This document shows, one piece after another, positions 12,901 to 24,167 of a stretch of 64,000 nucleotides of DNA. This DNA comes from Struthidea cinerea. Its lineage: Eukaryota > Chordata > Aves > Passeriformes > Corcoracidae. A model generated the notes under the pieces. It was not told the DNA's origin. It searched no databases and worked only from the letters and a program-made list of their open reading frames with translations. Position numbers and translations under genes: made by a program. The stretch's first letter is position 1. Every line of letters begins with the position of its first letter. The stretch lies in NCBI GenBank assembly GCA_013397865.1, contig VZTI01000412.1, forward strand, positions 1,250,492 to 1,314,491, written 5' to 3'.

Positions 12901-15900
12901 TGCTCCTCTAGATGAGTTTTATGGGTGCATTTCAGACAAAGATAGGTCAAACACCACTTGGTTGCTCACCAAAGCACTTGATGTAAAGAGGGAAGCACAA
13001 CTTTCAGGGATTATTTCAAAGGATTCTGTAAGCTGAAGTTCCTCACAGAGCTCATCAGTACAAACCACAGGGACAGACATAAAACCTTCACCAACACAGC
13101 CACCCTTCCATTTCAGATAAATTAAATCAAAGGAATCTGTGTGCATTAGAAGTGGCTGCTGAATCACAGCATCGGGAAGGTAATTGCTCCATTAGGAAAA
13201 GTCAAAATGGAGACTTAATAAAATAAGATCTACTATCAATCAATAGTTTGGAAATTATTCAAATTGTTGGGGTAGAGGAGATAAAAAGGCCTCTTGGTCT
13301 TCTGATTGAAACATTTTACTGGTTTGGGTACATGCAAGTGTAACACAAAAAAGTATGGAAACGAAAATGGAAGCTTCATTTTCTAACTCAGGCCACTACA
13401 ACAGCAAATTGAATGATATTCCCCTCAGGATTATTTCATCATAATTTGATTTTTAAGAGGAAGAAACTAAGTATTGCTCATGGATACAAACACTCCTGTT
13501 ACAACTGAATGTTTACTCTAAATGTACTATGCACGTATAACATATTCTTGACAGACTCTGTTCTTCAACTCTTCTACACCATTGCTAACCTTCGCCAGGA
13601 AACAAAAAATAATTTAATATTATAATCAAATTATTTTCAGATAGCAAAATTAAACTTCACCTCCAAGTCTTTAGAAGACCTTACATTCTGTGCATTGTGT
13701 ACAAAGAAAGCCAAAGGAAACTGAACCAGCTTTGCACATTCTTTGAAGATGACTTAAATTGAAAGCATCACGCACCAAGTGTCATTTTACAACTTTAAGT
13801 ATTATAGCTATTCTTGATTTTTTTAAAATTTATTTTGTTTTTATTTGGGCTTTTTTCCCCCCCTTAAATATACACAAGAACATGCATACCTGCCTAGTTA
13901 AACAGGAATATTTCATACAACAAGGACTGCTAGGGGATGGACGTGGTTCTGGTGCTGGACCTGGTACTGGCTGGGTTCATGGTTGGACTTTCCAACCTGA
14001 GTGACTCTATGACTCATGAATCTACTTATCTGTAAGGAATGTTTACATATTTACATTTAAATTCATAAAGAAATAGTGATGGACAGTCACAGCTATGCTA
14101 ATTGAAGTCTAATTCCCTCTTTCTGTCCTTTCTGGCTTTTAAAGCACAGATAGCAGAAGATTCTTTATAAAATCCCTTACAGGTTATCATAAAACACATG
14201 ATACATTGCGAGGTACTGGGAAGCTAAGAAATCCATGCATTTTCATGTCTGAAGAATAAACAAGTGGAAAATGAAGTAATGGATCAAAACATGTAAGTGA
14301 ATTATCTCTAAGGTCGCTGTATTTATGGTGCTCATTATATATTAATGAAATGTGCTTAATGAACATCCTTTCAATTATGACTGCATGATGTCCCACAGCA
14401 AAAGCAGCAATCACAAATGTGTGAACAGGATTAAGCCTCCCCACAATTTCCCAAATTAAGCTTGTGTGTGAATATTGTATCAGAGCCAGATCAGGGCATT
14501 TAATACTGCACAAGTACACTTAATTCAACATTACAAAATACTAAATGAGTTGATAGTATCTACAGGCCTTAACTCAGACCTATTAACTTATCCTTTCTGA
14601 AATCATTAGTAAAATGTGGCATTAATAAATGTCTCAGTGCTTTTGCAAACAATAAGTGACTCATGACGCTTGCTACTAATTATAACACTGAAGAATACTT
14701 TGAATGTGTCATTTTCTTTAAACTTAACATCTGCAAAATTGATTTAGGAATCCGTGTGGCCCATCGAGCAAGACAAAGAAATAAAACAGGAAAAAAAGAA
14801 AGACATTTTTATCCCTTCTTCCTTCGCTCCACCCCAAAGCATGGAAGAGCCAATTTAAGAATTTGCTCTTTCAGGTTGTGCAGGACTTCCTCACAGTCTT
14901 TAACAGGTATTTATCACGTGTGATATTTATGTTCAAGTCATGCATAGATCAAGGGAGGTTCACTCTAAAACTATGCAAGTGACTCAAGCACAAGTGTTTG
15001 CTTAATAGGAAAGGATCTAAAATTCAGAGGAAGTTTCAGCTTAACATGAATCCAAAAGTACTCCACAGGAGATCACTCTCTCACTTGAGGCTGGAGTTAA
15101 ATAATTTGACTAAGAAAAGACTCTTATTCATCAGGTCACTTGGCTTAATTATTAAAATTGCACAGTGAAGAGAAATAAATTAATAAAATTCCCCTCATTT
15201 AAACAGAAAATAGTTTCTTTAAAGAAAACCCATTATACTTGCTGGAACTTTTTCAAATTGGAGGTTATATAGTTAAAATATCTGGTCCAATCCCACCAAG
15301 ATTTCTTCCCCAAGACAAAGTAATATATACTGAAACTCAAGAAAAAAAGTTCTCAATACACATGAAATTGGTTCAAGATCACACTTCCTTAAATGAAAAA
15401 AGTTAGCTTCAAATAATGTAAAAAACAGTCATACTCTTTATCACTAGTTTTGTTACCTCTTTCAAAGAATACTCAATAAAACAAAACACCTGGTTACAAA
15501 TAAAATGGCAGGGACTTGTTTGAATGCTGCACTAACCATTGCAAAAAATAAAACATTCACTGCCTGAACACCAATTAATTTTTCTTTTGTTCCCCAACAA
15601 TGCCGAGCAACCAACTATAAATTAGGTGAAGAAAACTGCACATAAGCTTTGTCAGGGATGTCCATGCAGGAATCAAAACTAAAGGAAACAGGCTGAACTC
15701 TGAGGGAGCTAAAAAGAAATTTAATTGCATACACAAATCCTCTAATCCCAAGGACATGTAATTAGCTACTTTCAAGCCTGCACCTCGCTGCTGTCAGAGA
15801 AACGCTGGAATGCCTGCTAATTCAAACCATATCTGAGGGAGTCTCTCAGCTGAAAGAAAACAGAAGATAATTACATGTCTGGAAAAATAACCCACTGTAT

Positions 15901-15974
15901 GCAAGACATCACATCGTATGTGCAAACCCCTGTGCAGGGAGCTGATCCTCTCCCACACCTCTCTGCCATGGCCC
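12901..15974. other. Unique AT-rich stretch, one doubtful CR1 scrap
   Basis: No gene is recognised. A 110-codon open frame on the minus strand (14187-14519) lies in AT-rich sequence with TAAT-rich motifs. It has no recognised domain and is taken as non-coding. Apart from the doubtful CR1 fragment at 13925-14017, nothing repeat-like was seen. Confidence 0.55.
13925..14017 (+). mobile_element. Possible degraded CR1 3' end
   Basis: The segment carries a GGACCTGG..CTGGGTTCATGGTTGGAC run, then TTTCCAACCTGAGTGACTC and TATGACTCATG, resembling the 3' end of a second avian CR1 type in which GGTTGGACTTGATGATC is followed by TTTTCCAACCT and ATTCTATG repeats. About 18 bases of the usual middle appear deleted. 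The match is short. Confidence 0.4.
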
Positions 15975-16433
15975 AGGGGCTGCGATGTCCAGAGGAGGCC
16001 ACAAGGATTGTGAAGGGCCTTGAGGGGAAGCCGTGTGAGGAGCAGTGAGGGCACTGGGTCTGTTCAGCCTGGAGGAGACTGAGGAGAGACCTCATCGCAG
16101 TCACAACTTCCTCGTGAGGGGAAGAGGAGGGGCAGGCACTGATCTCTGCTCTGTGACAGGTGACAGGACCTGAGGGAATGGCCTGAAGTTGTGTCAGGGG
16201 AGGTTTAGGTTGGATATCAGGAAAATGTTCTTCACCCACAGGGTGGTTGGGCACTGGAACAGGCTCCCCAGGGCAGGGATCACAGCACCAACCCTGGCAG
16301 AGTTCAAGAAGCGTTTGGACAGTGCTCTCAGGCACAGGGTGGAATTCTTGGGAATGTCCTGTGCAGGGCCAGGAGCTGGACTAGGTTATCACTGTGGGTC
16401 CCTTCCAGCTCAGCGTATTCTGTGACTCTGCGT
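15975..16433 (+). mobile_element. CR1 LINE 3' end, CR1-X-like tail type
   Basis: Recognisable CR1 landmarks in order are CAGAGGAGGCCACAAGGATT near 15990, CTGTTCAGCCTGGAGGAGAC near 16060, ATCAGGAAAATGTTCTTCACC near 16215, GGGCACTGGAACAGGCTCCCC near 16250, and a GAGCTGGACT..GTGGGTCCCTTCC end with ATTCTGTGACTCTG at about 16417-16430. The 3' end differs from the common type here and closely matches the tail of the SINE at 21431-21575. The left boundary is approximate. Calling it CR1-X-like is from memory of avian CR1 groups. Confidence 0.85.
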
Positions 16434-16989
16434 TTCTGACATGCACCCATCATCCTGCTGAGCTCTCGGCAAGCCTGTCCCATCTCCTGGCCTCCAGGTC
16501 TCATGCCTGGCACAAAGGACACGTGATGCATCTATGACTGACTCACCCCTTATTTTTACTTTTTAAGGGTAGAATAATACATATAACCATTATTTGGCTC
16601 AACCCATCGGCCCTTTCCCCCATCAACAAGGAAGCAGACCAGGGCAGACAGCCCCATACAACGGCAAACACCTTGTGGGGCAGCTGCTGCCGAGGCGGTG
16701 TCTCTGTCAGTGCCCCTGTCATTTACTCACAGCCCACATCCCAGAGTGACACAAAAAAAGCACAACTGTCCCTGCCACTCATCTGAAGCTCTCCAGCTAA
16801 GCTGAGACAGCCTCAGAAGCTAAAAGACAGAGCAAGTTAAAAAATCTGACAGATAAGGTTCCTTCAGCCTTGAGCATCACTTACAGACAGACACTGCTCG
16901 GTCTCTGCGTACCACGGCCTTCTAACAATGACAGATTCACATAAAGAATCAGGTAGCACTGCCCACTAGTGACACATCTCCTTTCGCTT

Positions 16990-17008
16990 TAATTAGCCAT
17001 ATGCAAAT
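16990..17008 (+). promoter_or_regulatory. Composite TAATTAG + octamer site
   Basis: TAATTAG is followed within a few bases by the exact octamer ATGCAAAT (17001-17008), the POU-domain site. Side-by-side homeodomain and octamer motifs are typical of developmental enhancers. A single composite match can occur by chance, so function is inferred. Confidence 0.25.
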
Positions 17009-19972
17009 ACACCGGACCTGACCGCTGCTACATGAAAAGCAGAAAGTGCTGTTTGAACTACTGAGTGCCGCAGAAAACCTCCAGGTGGGATGTGCTGAAA
17101 ATGTGGAGCTGGTATCAATGCAATGATCGATAAATGAAAAAAGATGGAATGTTTTCTAAATGAATCACTCTTTTCTTCCCATCCATATATATTTTACGTA
17201 GTACCCTGGTCCCACCTCCATTATCTGGCAAAGGACGTAACTGGAAAACAAGCTGCACATTTTATGACCCCCTAACCTGGATCTACCCCAAAAGGCAACC
17301 ACACAAATCCAACACGAGACCTGCCTGGGATATTATCGAGCAGCAAATACCCCCCCAGCACTTCCTCCTGTTCCGTGTGCTGCCTTTACATGCACAGTCC
17401 TGCCCTCCTCGCACACCCAGTGCTCCCATTAATGGTAAAAGCATTTGTTATTTGGTGTTGATTGATTAACTCTAATGGAAATACTTATACATATCGTGAG
17501 AAGAACACATACCAAAGCTTTTAAAAAAAAGATAGAGCAAGGTCCTCTCAGGACACTGTGATGGGGAACAGACTAAGAGACCTAGTCTGGAAACAAATAC
17601 ACTGATGGCAACCAGGAACTTTTAACAAGCTGTTTGCCCAGACTCTCCAGCTGACACCTTTCTTGTTAAAATGTACCTGGGATTAAACGCTGCTAAATAT
17701 ATTGCCAAATCAAATCAATTAAAAGTGTTGAAAACATAATTTGTAATTTTGTATTACAGTACATTTGTATTAGTCCTCTACTGCTCGCTTTGGTCTGGTA
17801 AGAAACCTTAGGAATCTCTACCCCATAACTCTAGTGCTTCCTTTACAGGCATCCTGCTTGTAATTCACAAGGCAGGTTGAAATCACCCGTGATAACTTGG
17901 CCCACGTCACTATTCTATACCTACTTACTTCAAAATTAACTTACTATCCAGAAGCAGAACTGTCGCTAATTTGATTTTCCACAACTTACTGCTAATAAAC
18001 AAAGGCTGAGAACCCTGTCAGTGTTCATGCTGTAGCTTAATAACAAAATCATTCTCTATTACCAAGGCAGCACACAGGAGGTACAGACAACTTTCGCTTA
18101 CAAATCAGAAATTTGGTCTTGAACTACAAAACTTTGGGTCTAAGTAATGTTGAATAGTAAATCTACCATTTTAGGTACTGGCAGACATTTTTCTACTAAA
18201 CACTGCTATTATTTTCTGTAGTGTTTCCTGCAGTGCTAAGAAGTCAAGAACACCTGATGTACCCTCTACAAAAGGATTTTCTACTTATCCATGGCAATTT
18301 TTTAATGGAAGGAGACGAGCTGCAGAGCTCATCCACAGTGCTGCTCTTTCACCCCCACAGCTGTGATACAATGCAGATTTTCTAATAACTGAGAAAACTC
18401 AGTGCCAGAAAGACAAACCGGATCATTCAGTCACTCCACAAGCCTTCTTATTGACAAAAAACATACTACCTAATGATCACTGGAAAATTCCAGTTATCAA
18501 AGCTGCACGCTCTCTTCAGCAAATACATTATCCATTCAAACCTAATTTTGGTTCAACCATCCCTGGTGATGACTTTGAATTGAATGCACTAAAACAGCAT
18601 AAATTTAAAAACATGTTTTTTCACAGGCAAATCTAGAAAACAAAAAATGTGGCAGTTGTGGTTCTGGACTCCCCGACAGCACTGCAGTTCAAACTCTCTG
18701 CTGGCCCCATCCCAAGCTGCTATTGGAATTAATCCTCGCACAAGCGTGCCAACTGTTGCAATCCCTGGCTCTTAGGGCATGCCAAGGTGGCTCCTCTCCT
18801 ATTGACACGATTTCATTTGACTCCAGTGTCTGCTGGCTATGGCATTCACCTGGAGGCAAGGTGGGAAGTTCTCACACCAGGTAGAACCCCAGATTTTTGT
18901 TTGTTTTCCCATGCTGTAGAAAAGGAGAGGCTAAGGCAACCCTATCCTGAATACTGCATCCGAATGCTCTGGGACCACTCCAGCAGTTGTGGGTTCACAC
19001 CTCATCATTTGAGGATGGGGATCCAAAACAGGTTCTCTGGCACTGTGAATAAACAGCTAAACCACAAGACTTGTGACTGGAAATCCCTTCTTCCACCTCA
19101 CTTTTTTCATGAAAAATGATGATTGCACCATCGTTTGTTCAGATTTCCAAACTGGAATCAAGGCAATTTATTTATTAAAGAGAAAGATAAATCTTGTTTT
19201 CTCTTTTCTTCACCCCTTGCCCTTCCCCACTCGACAGGGCAGATTTTTAAAAGCCTGCTTTAATTGATAACCCATGGCACAAATTGTGTCAGCTTTCTTC
19301 CAAACAAGTATCATTTGCTTTTCATCCTCCAGATAAGAGAGACATGCTAGTGCAAAACGGTGATAAAGCTGGTAAGTAGCCTCCAAAAGTTACAAGCACT
19401 GGCATAGAGCTTTAGAGTGAGATTAGTGCCCAAATGAAAAGAAATATCCAGATTTCCCATGGTTTTGCTAATTAATTTGATCTTAACACCCTTTATCTCG
19501 GCGTGTTTCCTGATGTGACGAGTGACCACTGTGAGTTGTAGGATGCATGTGAGAAGTAGATTTGTAAGTTTAATGGCTCCCTTCAGTAACACTTTCAGGT
19601 CAAATATTAGACACAGAGAATCCTTTGTGGAATGAAACAAAAACTAGTCTAGATGACAAAGCACCTGGGTATCAGTAAAAAGATAAAAACACAAGCAAAG
19701 CTTTTAGTTGCCTGACAACTGAAATCCCACTGATGTTTCAAGGTTAGTCAAACTGAACAAGGGGCAGATCTTCAGCTGCAGCTTACACAACAGCACTACA
19801 AAATCAGCTTTGATTTCTCCCTGTGCTAGGATGTAGGTGCAATTTGGTGTTCAATGCCATGAGAAGATCCAAAATTCTTGGTACAGCTGGAAGCTCATTC
19901 AGGGGCTGGTTCAAGTTTGTCTAAAACTGATCTGTCGTGCTTAGAAGAGAGAGCTTGCTCCTATTACACTCA

Positions 19973-19986
19973 CTATTAATTAATAG
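19973..19986. promoter_or_regulatory. 14-bp perfect AT palindrome with TAAT cores
   Basis: CTATTAATTAATAG equals its own reverse complement. Further TAAT/ATTA cores follow within 60 bp (CCAATTAC, GTTAATTTT, TATTAATCC). The cluster resembles homeodomain-rich conserved elements, but no conservation data are available. Confidence 0.3.
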
Positions 19987-20123
19987 CAACTGCCAATTAC
20001 AGCAGTGTTAATTTTACAAGTATTAATCCCTCAAAGCCATAATTCTATTGCAATCAAAAACATCCAAGGGCAATGTCAGGGCTTGGTTTTCTTACACATT
20101 AATGCATGTAACAAAAAATAAAA

Positions 20124-20135
20124 GGGGGGGGGGGG
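20124..20135 (+). repeat. Poly(G) run, 12 G
   Basis: Twelve consecutive G residues follow an A-rich stretch. The length is prone to sequencing and assembly error. Confidence 0.7.
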
Positions 20136-20481
20136 CACCAAATGCTACTGAGCCCAAAGACAAAAAAATGATACCATGGCATTTCCACTGAGGAGTTATT
20201 TTCAGGTAACCATCTTTATTTCATTAAATCAAGTCAGATAATATACGCTATTATATCTAGAAGAATAGAAGATAAAATTAGTAAGTGAAACCCATTGTTA
20301 GAGATTCAATTTAAAAAAAGGCACAAAATGGATATGAGAATGCTGTGATCAAGATAAAGGTGAGTAGTAAGAGCATGGCATAACTCAAAGATTTGGATCT
20401 AGGGGAAGAAATGAAAAACAGCAACAGAATTCTTTGTACTGTGGGAACAGATCAGGCTGAACACTGAACAGGGGAACTGCA

Positions 20482-20518
20482 GTAACATCACACCAGCTCC
20501 TTTGGTTAATGATGTTAC
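20482..20518. repeat. 9-bp inverted repeat, 19-bp spacer
   Basis: GTAACATCA (20482-20490) and TGATGTTAC (20510-20518) are exact reverse complements. The start-to-start distance of 28 bp is under three helical turns. No known element is recognised. Confidence 0.4.
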
Positions 20519-21430
20519 ATTTCCAAAGTCAACATCCAGTTACAAATTAATGTAGTAATGTAATGGAAGTTGCAATTTTAATTTGGTGTTAGAGTGACTA
20601 TCCACGCAGCATCATCACTGCACCACCAATGCAGCAACGTTCTGGTGAATAATAAGATTCTCAGTAAGGTTAACATACATTAGACATCTAATCTGTCATT
20701 TTTCTCAAGAGCAAATTAACCTGCAGCCAAATTATTTCAAATGACCTTTCATTTCAACAACAATTTCAACCACAGTCAAATTAACTTCTGTCAGATTCCC
20801 CAGCCCCAGTGATCTCCCGTGGACTCACACCTTTCAGTTTGGAAACCCATTTTTCACAGCCAGCCTTTAGTACCAAATATGATGCATCTCATGGTTTTTC
20901 AAGGAAGTTTACTCCAATTTAATGCTAAAAAGTCCTACAGCTAATGCATGTCAATGCTGTGCATGTCAACGTTAACTTAAGCCCTAACAAAGTGAGGGTG
21001 TTTAAGAGATTAAAAAGTACTTATATGTTTTTCTTCCCTTTACAAAGTAGTTTGACATGAGACACATTCTTCGAAATCAGTACCTGCTCTGCTACTACAC
21101 AATGTATTGAGTTTATATAAAATCTGGGGAAAAATGATGGCATTTTCTGGAAAAAGCTTTCAAGATTCAGACAAGGGCTCATTCCAGCAATATGCAGAGA
21201 CACCTATGTAATTCCCTCCTCCACATCCCTAAGAAATTTCAAGCAATTATAAATTCAGTAAACCACCATTAAAAAAAGAACAAAAGTTCCCTTGGAATCT
21301 TGACAAAAATCCCCCCAAACAGGTATGAAGCAGAACAATTACTTTTCTAATTGATGGAACAGCATGCAAAAACCTTCAAAATTATTGAAAATATTAAGTT
21401 ACAATAGACCATAACAAAGAGCACATAAAG

Positions 21431-21575
21431 AAGCACGTATTGGCTTAGTTGGTCAGAGCATGGTGCCGATAACACCAAGGTCATGGGCTTGATCCCAGTA
21501 TGGATCATCCACTGAAGAGCTGGACTTGATGACCCTTGTGGGTCCCTTCCAACCTGGAATATCTCGTGATTCTAG
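21431..21575 (+). mobile_element. tRNA-Ile-derived SINE with CR1-like tail (TguSINE1-like)
   Basis: The 5' half resembles tRNA-Ile. TGGCTTAGTTGG (21441-21452) fits the polymerase III A box, GGCTTGATCCC (21486-21496) fits the B box, and the anticodon arm between them reads TGGTG-CCGATAA-CACCA, giving anticodon GAT. No full acceptor stem forms and the sequence runs straight into a CR1-like 3' end (GAGCTGGACTTGATGACCC, GTGGGTCCCTTCC, ATATCTCGTGATTCT), so it is a retroposon and not a tRNA gene. This tRNA-Ile plus CR1 tail design is the one I know as TguSINE1 of passerine birds. Several substitutions from the parent tRNA indicate an old copy. Confidence 0.85.
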
Positions 21576-22059
21576 GATCACATGTTTGCTTGAACAACAG
21601 GAACCCTGGTTTCCATGCTCCTGCTGTGCAGACTGGAGATTTTCCAGTCTCCATCTGTTTACAGTGATTTTTTTTTTTTATACAAAATAGCAGAATCTTT
21701 AAATACAGTAATCACAGGTCCATGCTACAGCTTCCACTCTTGCCCTGCAACTTTCTCCACCAGATACTTAGATAAGAGGCACCATCACTCTGAAACAACC
21801 AAGGGGGGGGAATATATCTAAAAATCAACAAAGAGCATACAGGTGATTGCACAGCCAGGCAAACCGGAAAAAACAGTTACTCTGCTTTTTGACTTACTGA
21901 ATATATTTTACATTTATACAATTTAGTATTTTTTCTGGGGTTGGGTTTTTTTCTTTCCTTTTCCTTCCACCACCTTTCCTTTTTTCCTTCTTCAAGGCAC
22001 GATCCTGCTCCTGATGGGAGCTGCTTTCGCTGGAAGTAGGCGAGAAAAGAGAAGGGTTT
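21576..22059. other. Unique stretch with pyrimidine tract
   Basis: AT-rich sequence ends in a strongly pyrimidine-biased tract at about 21946-21993, just before the CpG-rich segment. Long C/T tracts are common upstream of vertebrate promoters but also occur as simple sequence. Nothing else was seen. Confidence 0.5.
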
Positions 22060-22530
22060 CTGCAGCCCTGCCTCCCACCTCCCACGCAGCCCGCACCTAC
22101 TGTACACCCAGCGCGCGTTCCAGCTCCGGCAGCAGCGCCAGGAGAACTATTTACCCAAGGAAATAGCTGTGATAAGGGGACAAAAATAGCCCGAAATGAC
22201 GGAAAGCATTTCGCTGATAGATATGTTGAAAAGAGAGGAAATGAAGCTGTCAGGAAGACAGAGCTTGGGGCAGGGCACACGCGTGGAGGGGGGCAGCGCT
22301 GCGGCGGCTGCGGCGGGAGGTCCGGCGCGTTCCTTCCCCCGGCGCACCGGCGGCGGGGCCAGCTGCAAGGCAGGAGAACTCCCCTCCACAGAAGGCCTGC
22401 TGCAAAGACATTGCCTTACATAGCTCTCCCCATTCACTCTGCTCCCAGAACCAGGAGAGCAAAGGAAACTACACCTATAGCTGCGCCTCTGGGATGCACA
22501 GTAAAACCCCTGTGCGCGCCCCGGGCTCTA
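22060..22530. promoter_or_regulatory. CpG-island-like segment
   Basis: By eye this is by far the densest CpG cluster in the window, in contrast to strongly CpG-poor flanks. Examples are CAGCGCGCG near 22110, ACACGCGTGG near 22280, GCGCTGCGGCGGCTGCGGCGG near 22297 and CCGGCGCACCGGCGGCGG near 22340. No TATA box was found. A less CpG-rich middle (about 22150-22260) holds GGAAATAGCTGTGATAAGG-type sequence. CpG islands usually mark promoters in birds, so this may be the start of an unannotated mRNA or long non-coding RNA; no exon can be proved. A GCG/GCC trinucleotide-like run lies at about 22297-22318. Confidence 0.6.
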
Positions 22531-22955
22531 GGGCAGCCCAAGAGCTTCATCAGGGAACCCTGTGCATTTCAAATAAAACGTATTTGTGGATCTGATAGCT
22601 TACGGGGAAGGACATTAATACCATTTTAAACTGTTTTTGTTGGCATTCAGGGCCTCTGTGCAGGGGAAGGGACAAAACCAAAACAAAAGCACCCAAGCCC
22701 CCACAGTACACAAAGAGAAAAACAGGTGCTTGCCTAATCTGAAATTAAATCCCTTATTTTGCCTATTAAATAGTATCCATGCCCGTATCACGCAATCAAA
22801 ACATGACTTATGTCTCTTGTTTCTTTGAATATTGACTTTTTAAAGGTTCAGTACCTTCCATGAGCAACAGCAAGATCCATTTATTGCTGCAAAACAGAAA
22901 TAGCAGAGCGCCTTCATATTCCAAGGGAAAACAGCATAAAATATAGCAACTACTG
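22531..22955. other. Unique stretch between CpG island and CR1
   Basis: AT-rich sequence with no recognised gene or repeat. It separates the CpG-rich segment from the CR1 tail that follows. Confidence 0.5.
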
Positions 22956-23202
22956 ACTAAGAAAGAGGGCAGGGTTAGACTGGATATTAGGAAGAAATTC
23001 TTCCCTGTGAGGGTGGTGAGGCCCTGGCACAGGGTGCCCAGAGAAGCTGTGGCTGCTCCTGGATCCCTGGAAGTGTCCAAGACCCGGTTGGCCGGGGCTT
23101 GGAGTAACCTGGGATAGTGGAATATGTCCCTGCCCATGGCAGGGGGACTGGAAGGGGATGATCTTTGGGTTGCCTTCCAACCCAAACCATTCTGTGATTC
23201 GA
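22956..23202 (+). mobile_element. CR1 LINE 3' end, 5'-truncated
   Basis: It starts inside the GAAAGAGGG-(T)TAGATT region of the CR1 3' end. It then shows ATATTAGGAAGAAATTCTTC, GGTGAGGCCCTGGCACAGGG, CAGAGAAGCTGTGGCTGC, CCTGCCCATGGCAGGG and CAACCCAAACCATTCTGTG. It is about 247 bp long, with no coding part left. The left end coincides with the usual breakpoint of many short CR1 copies. It belongs to the same subfamily as the copies at 12560-12900 and 28156-28388. Confidence 0.93.
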
Positions 23203-23888
23203 TATTGCTGCTGCTTAATTAACAACTTTTATTATTTGGGAAAAGCATTTCTATTTGAGGGAAAGCCTTAAGCAGATACCAGTTCCAGCCAAAGTCAGTG
23301 ATACTTTGGCACTTATTCATTCCAAATACTTCAGTGTGGTTTTTTCATCCATACCTGAGCTGCAGGAGCTGGTCCAACTGCTCGAGTCAGTGTACACTGC
23401 ACTGATTCAATGAAGGTTTGCATGGTATTTGTAGTAGTTGGATCCATCAGTGACATGAAGTGCAGAAAGGCAGTAATTGGGAAATAGAGAGTTGGATACT
23501 TGACATTTTAATACAGAGAAGCCACATTTAGGCAGTGCATGTGGTAGGTAAGGGGATATGCTGCTACCATTTCTCCTTTAAAGTGAGAAGAAAATATTGG
23601 AACATAATCTAAACTAAATTATTTACATCACAATTATAAATGTGACAGAAAGAGCATCCTGTTGTGCTGCTGTTGCCTTTCACCCCTAAAAGCAACTGTA
23701 CAACGGATAGTTTTAGATTTTTTTGAGCACATGTGTGTAAGCACGAACGGCAAACACGTTTGCAATTTTTATTTGCAGTCATTTGAAATAGTAAAAATTA
23801 TTTTGGGAAACACTGTGTCTCTTCTGCTACACAGAGACCATGCAAAAGTTTAGACATTAGATGAATATTGTCTTCAGGAATTTATGAA

Positions 23889-23915
23889 TAGTAGCTGTAT
23901 TTTAAACAGCTACTA
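23889..23915. repeat. 10-bp hairpin with 7-nt loop
   Basis: TAGTAGCTGT (23889-23898) and ACAGCTACTA (23906-23915) are exact reverse complements around ATTTTAA. CAGCT-type E-box cores lie in both arms. The stem is too short for a microRNA precursor. Confidence 0.5.
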
Positions 23916-24167
23916 CACAAGCTATTATAATTTCAAAGTGATTTCCCTGTAATTTTTGCAAGATGTGGCAGAATTTTAATTACAACTTCTAAGGGATTGA
24001 TTTGTCCATCATAACATGTAGGTAATTTGTCTCCCTCCCACTTCAGAAAAATGAGCTCTGAGGCATTCAAACGTGGGAGCTCCACATCCTACTGAGGGTA
24101 GGTAGCTCTGTGATACAATCTCCCCTTAAAAGGCAGGAAATGAAAGGACTTTTCACATGTGGTTGAA

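Larger units (their letters stand above)
16434..21430. other. Unique non-coding stretch
   Basis: No gene or interspersed repeat is recognised in about 5 kb. It holds an octamer plus homeodomain motif pair at 16990-17008, a 14-bp AT palindrome at 19973-19986, a G12 run at 20124-20135 and a 9-bp inverted repeat at 20482-20518. The longest open frame (18787-19119, plus strand, 110 codons) has no recognisable features. Confidence 0.55.

Noticed and set aside
15871..16335. 154-codon minus-strand frame
   Set aside because: It overlaps a plus-strand CR1 copy in antisense; a by-product of the repeat.
21431..21505. Functional tRNA-Ile gene
   Set aside because: The acceptor stem does not pair, the B box is altered and the sequence continues directly into a CR1 tail.
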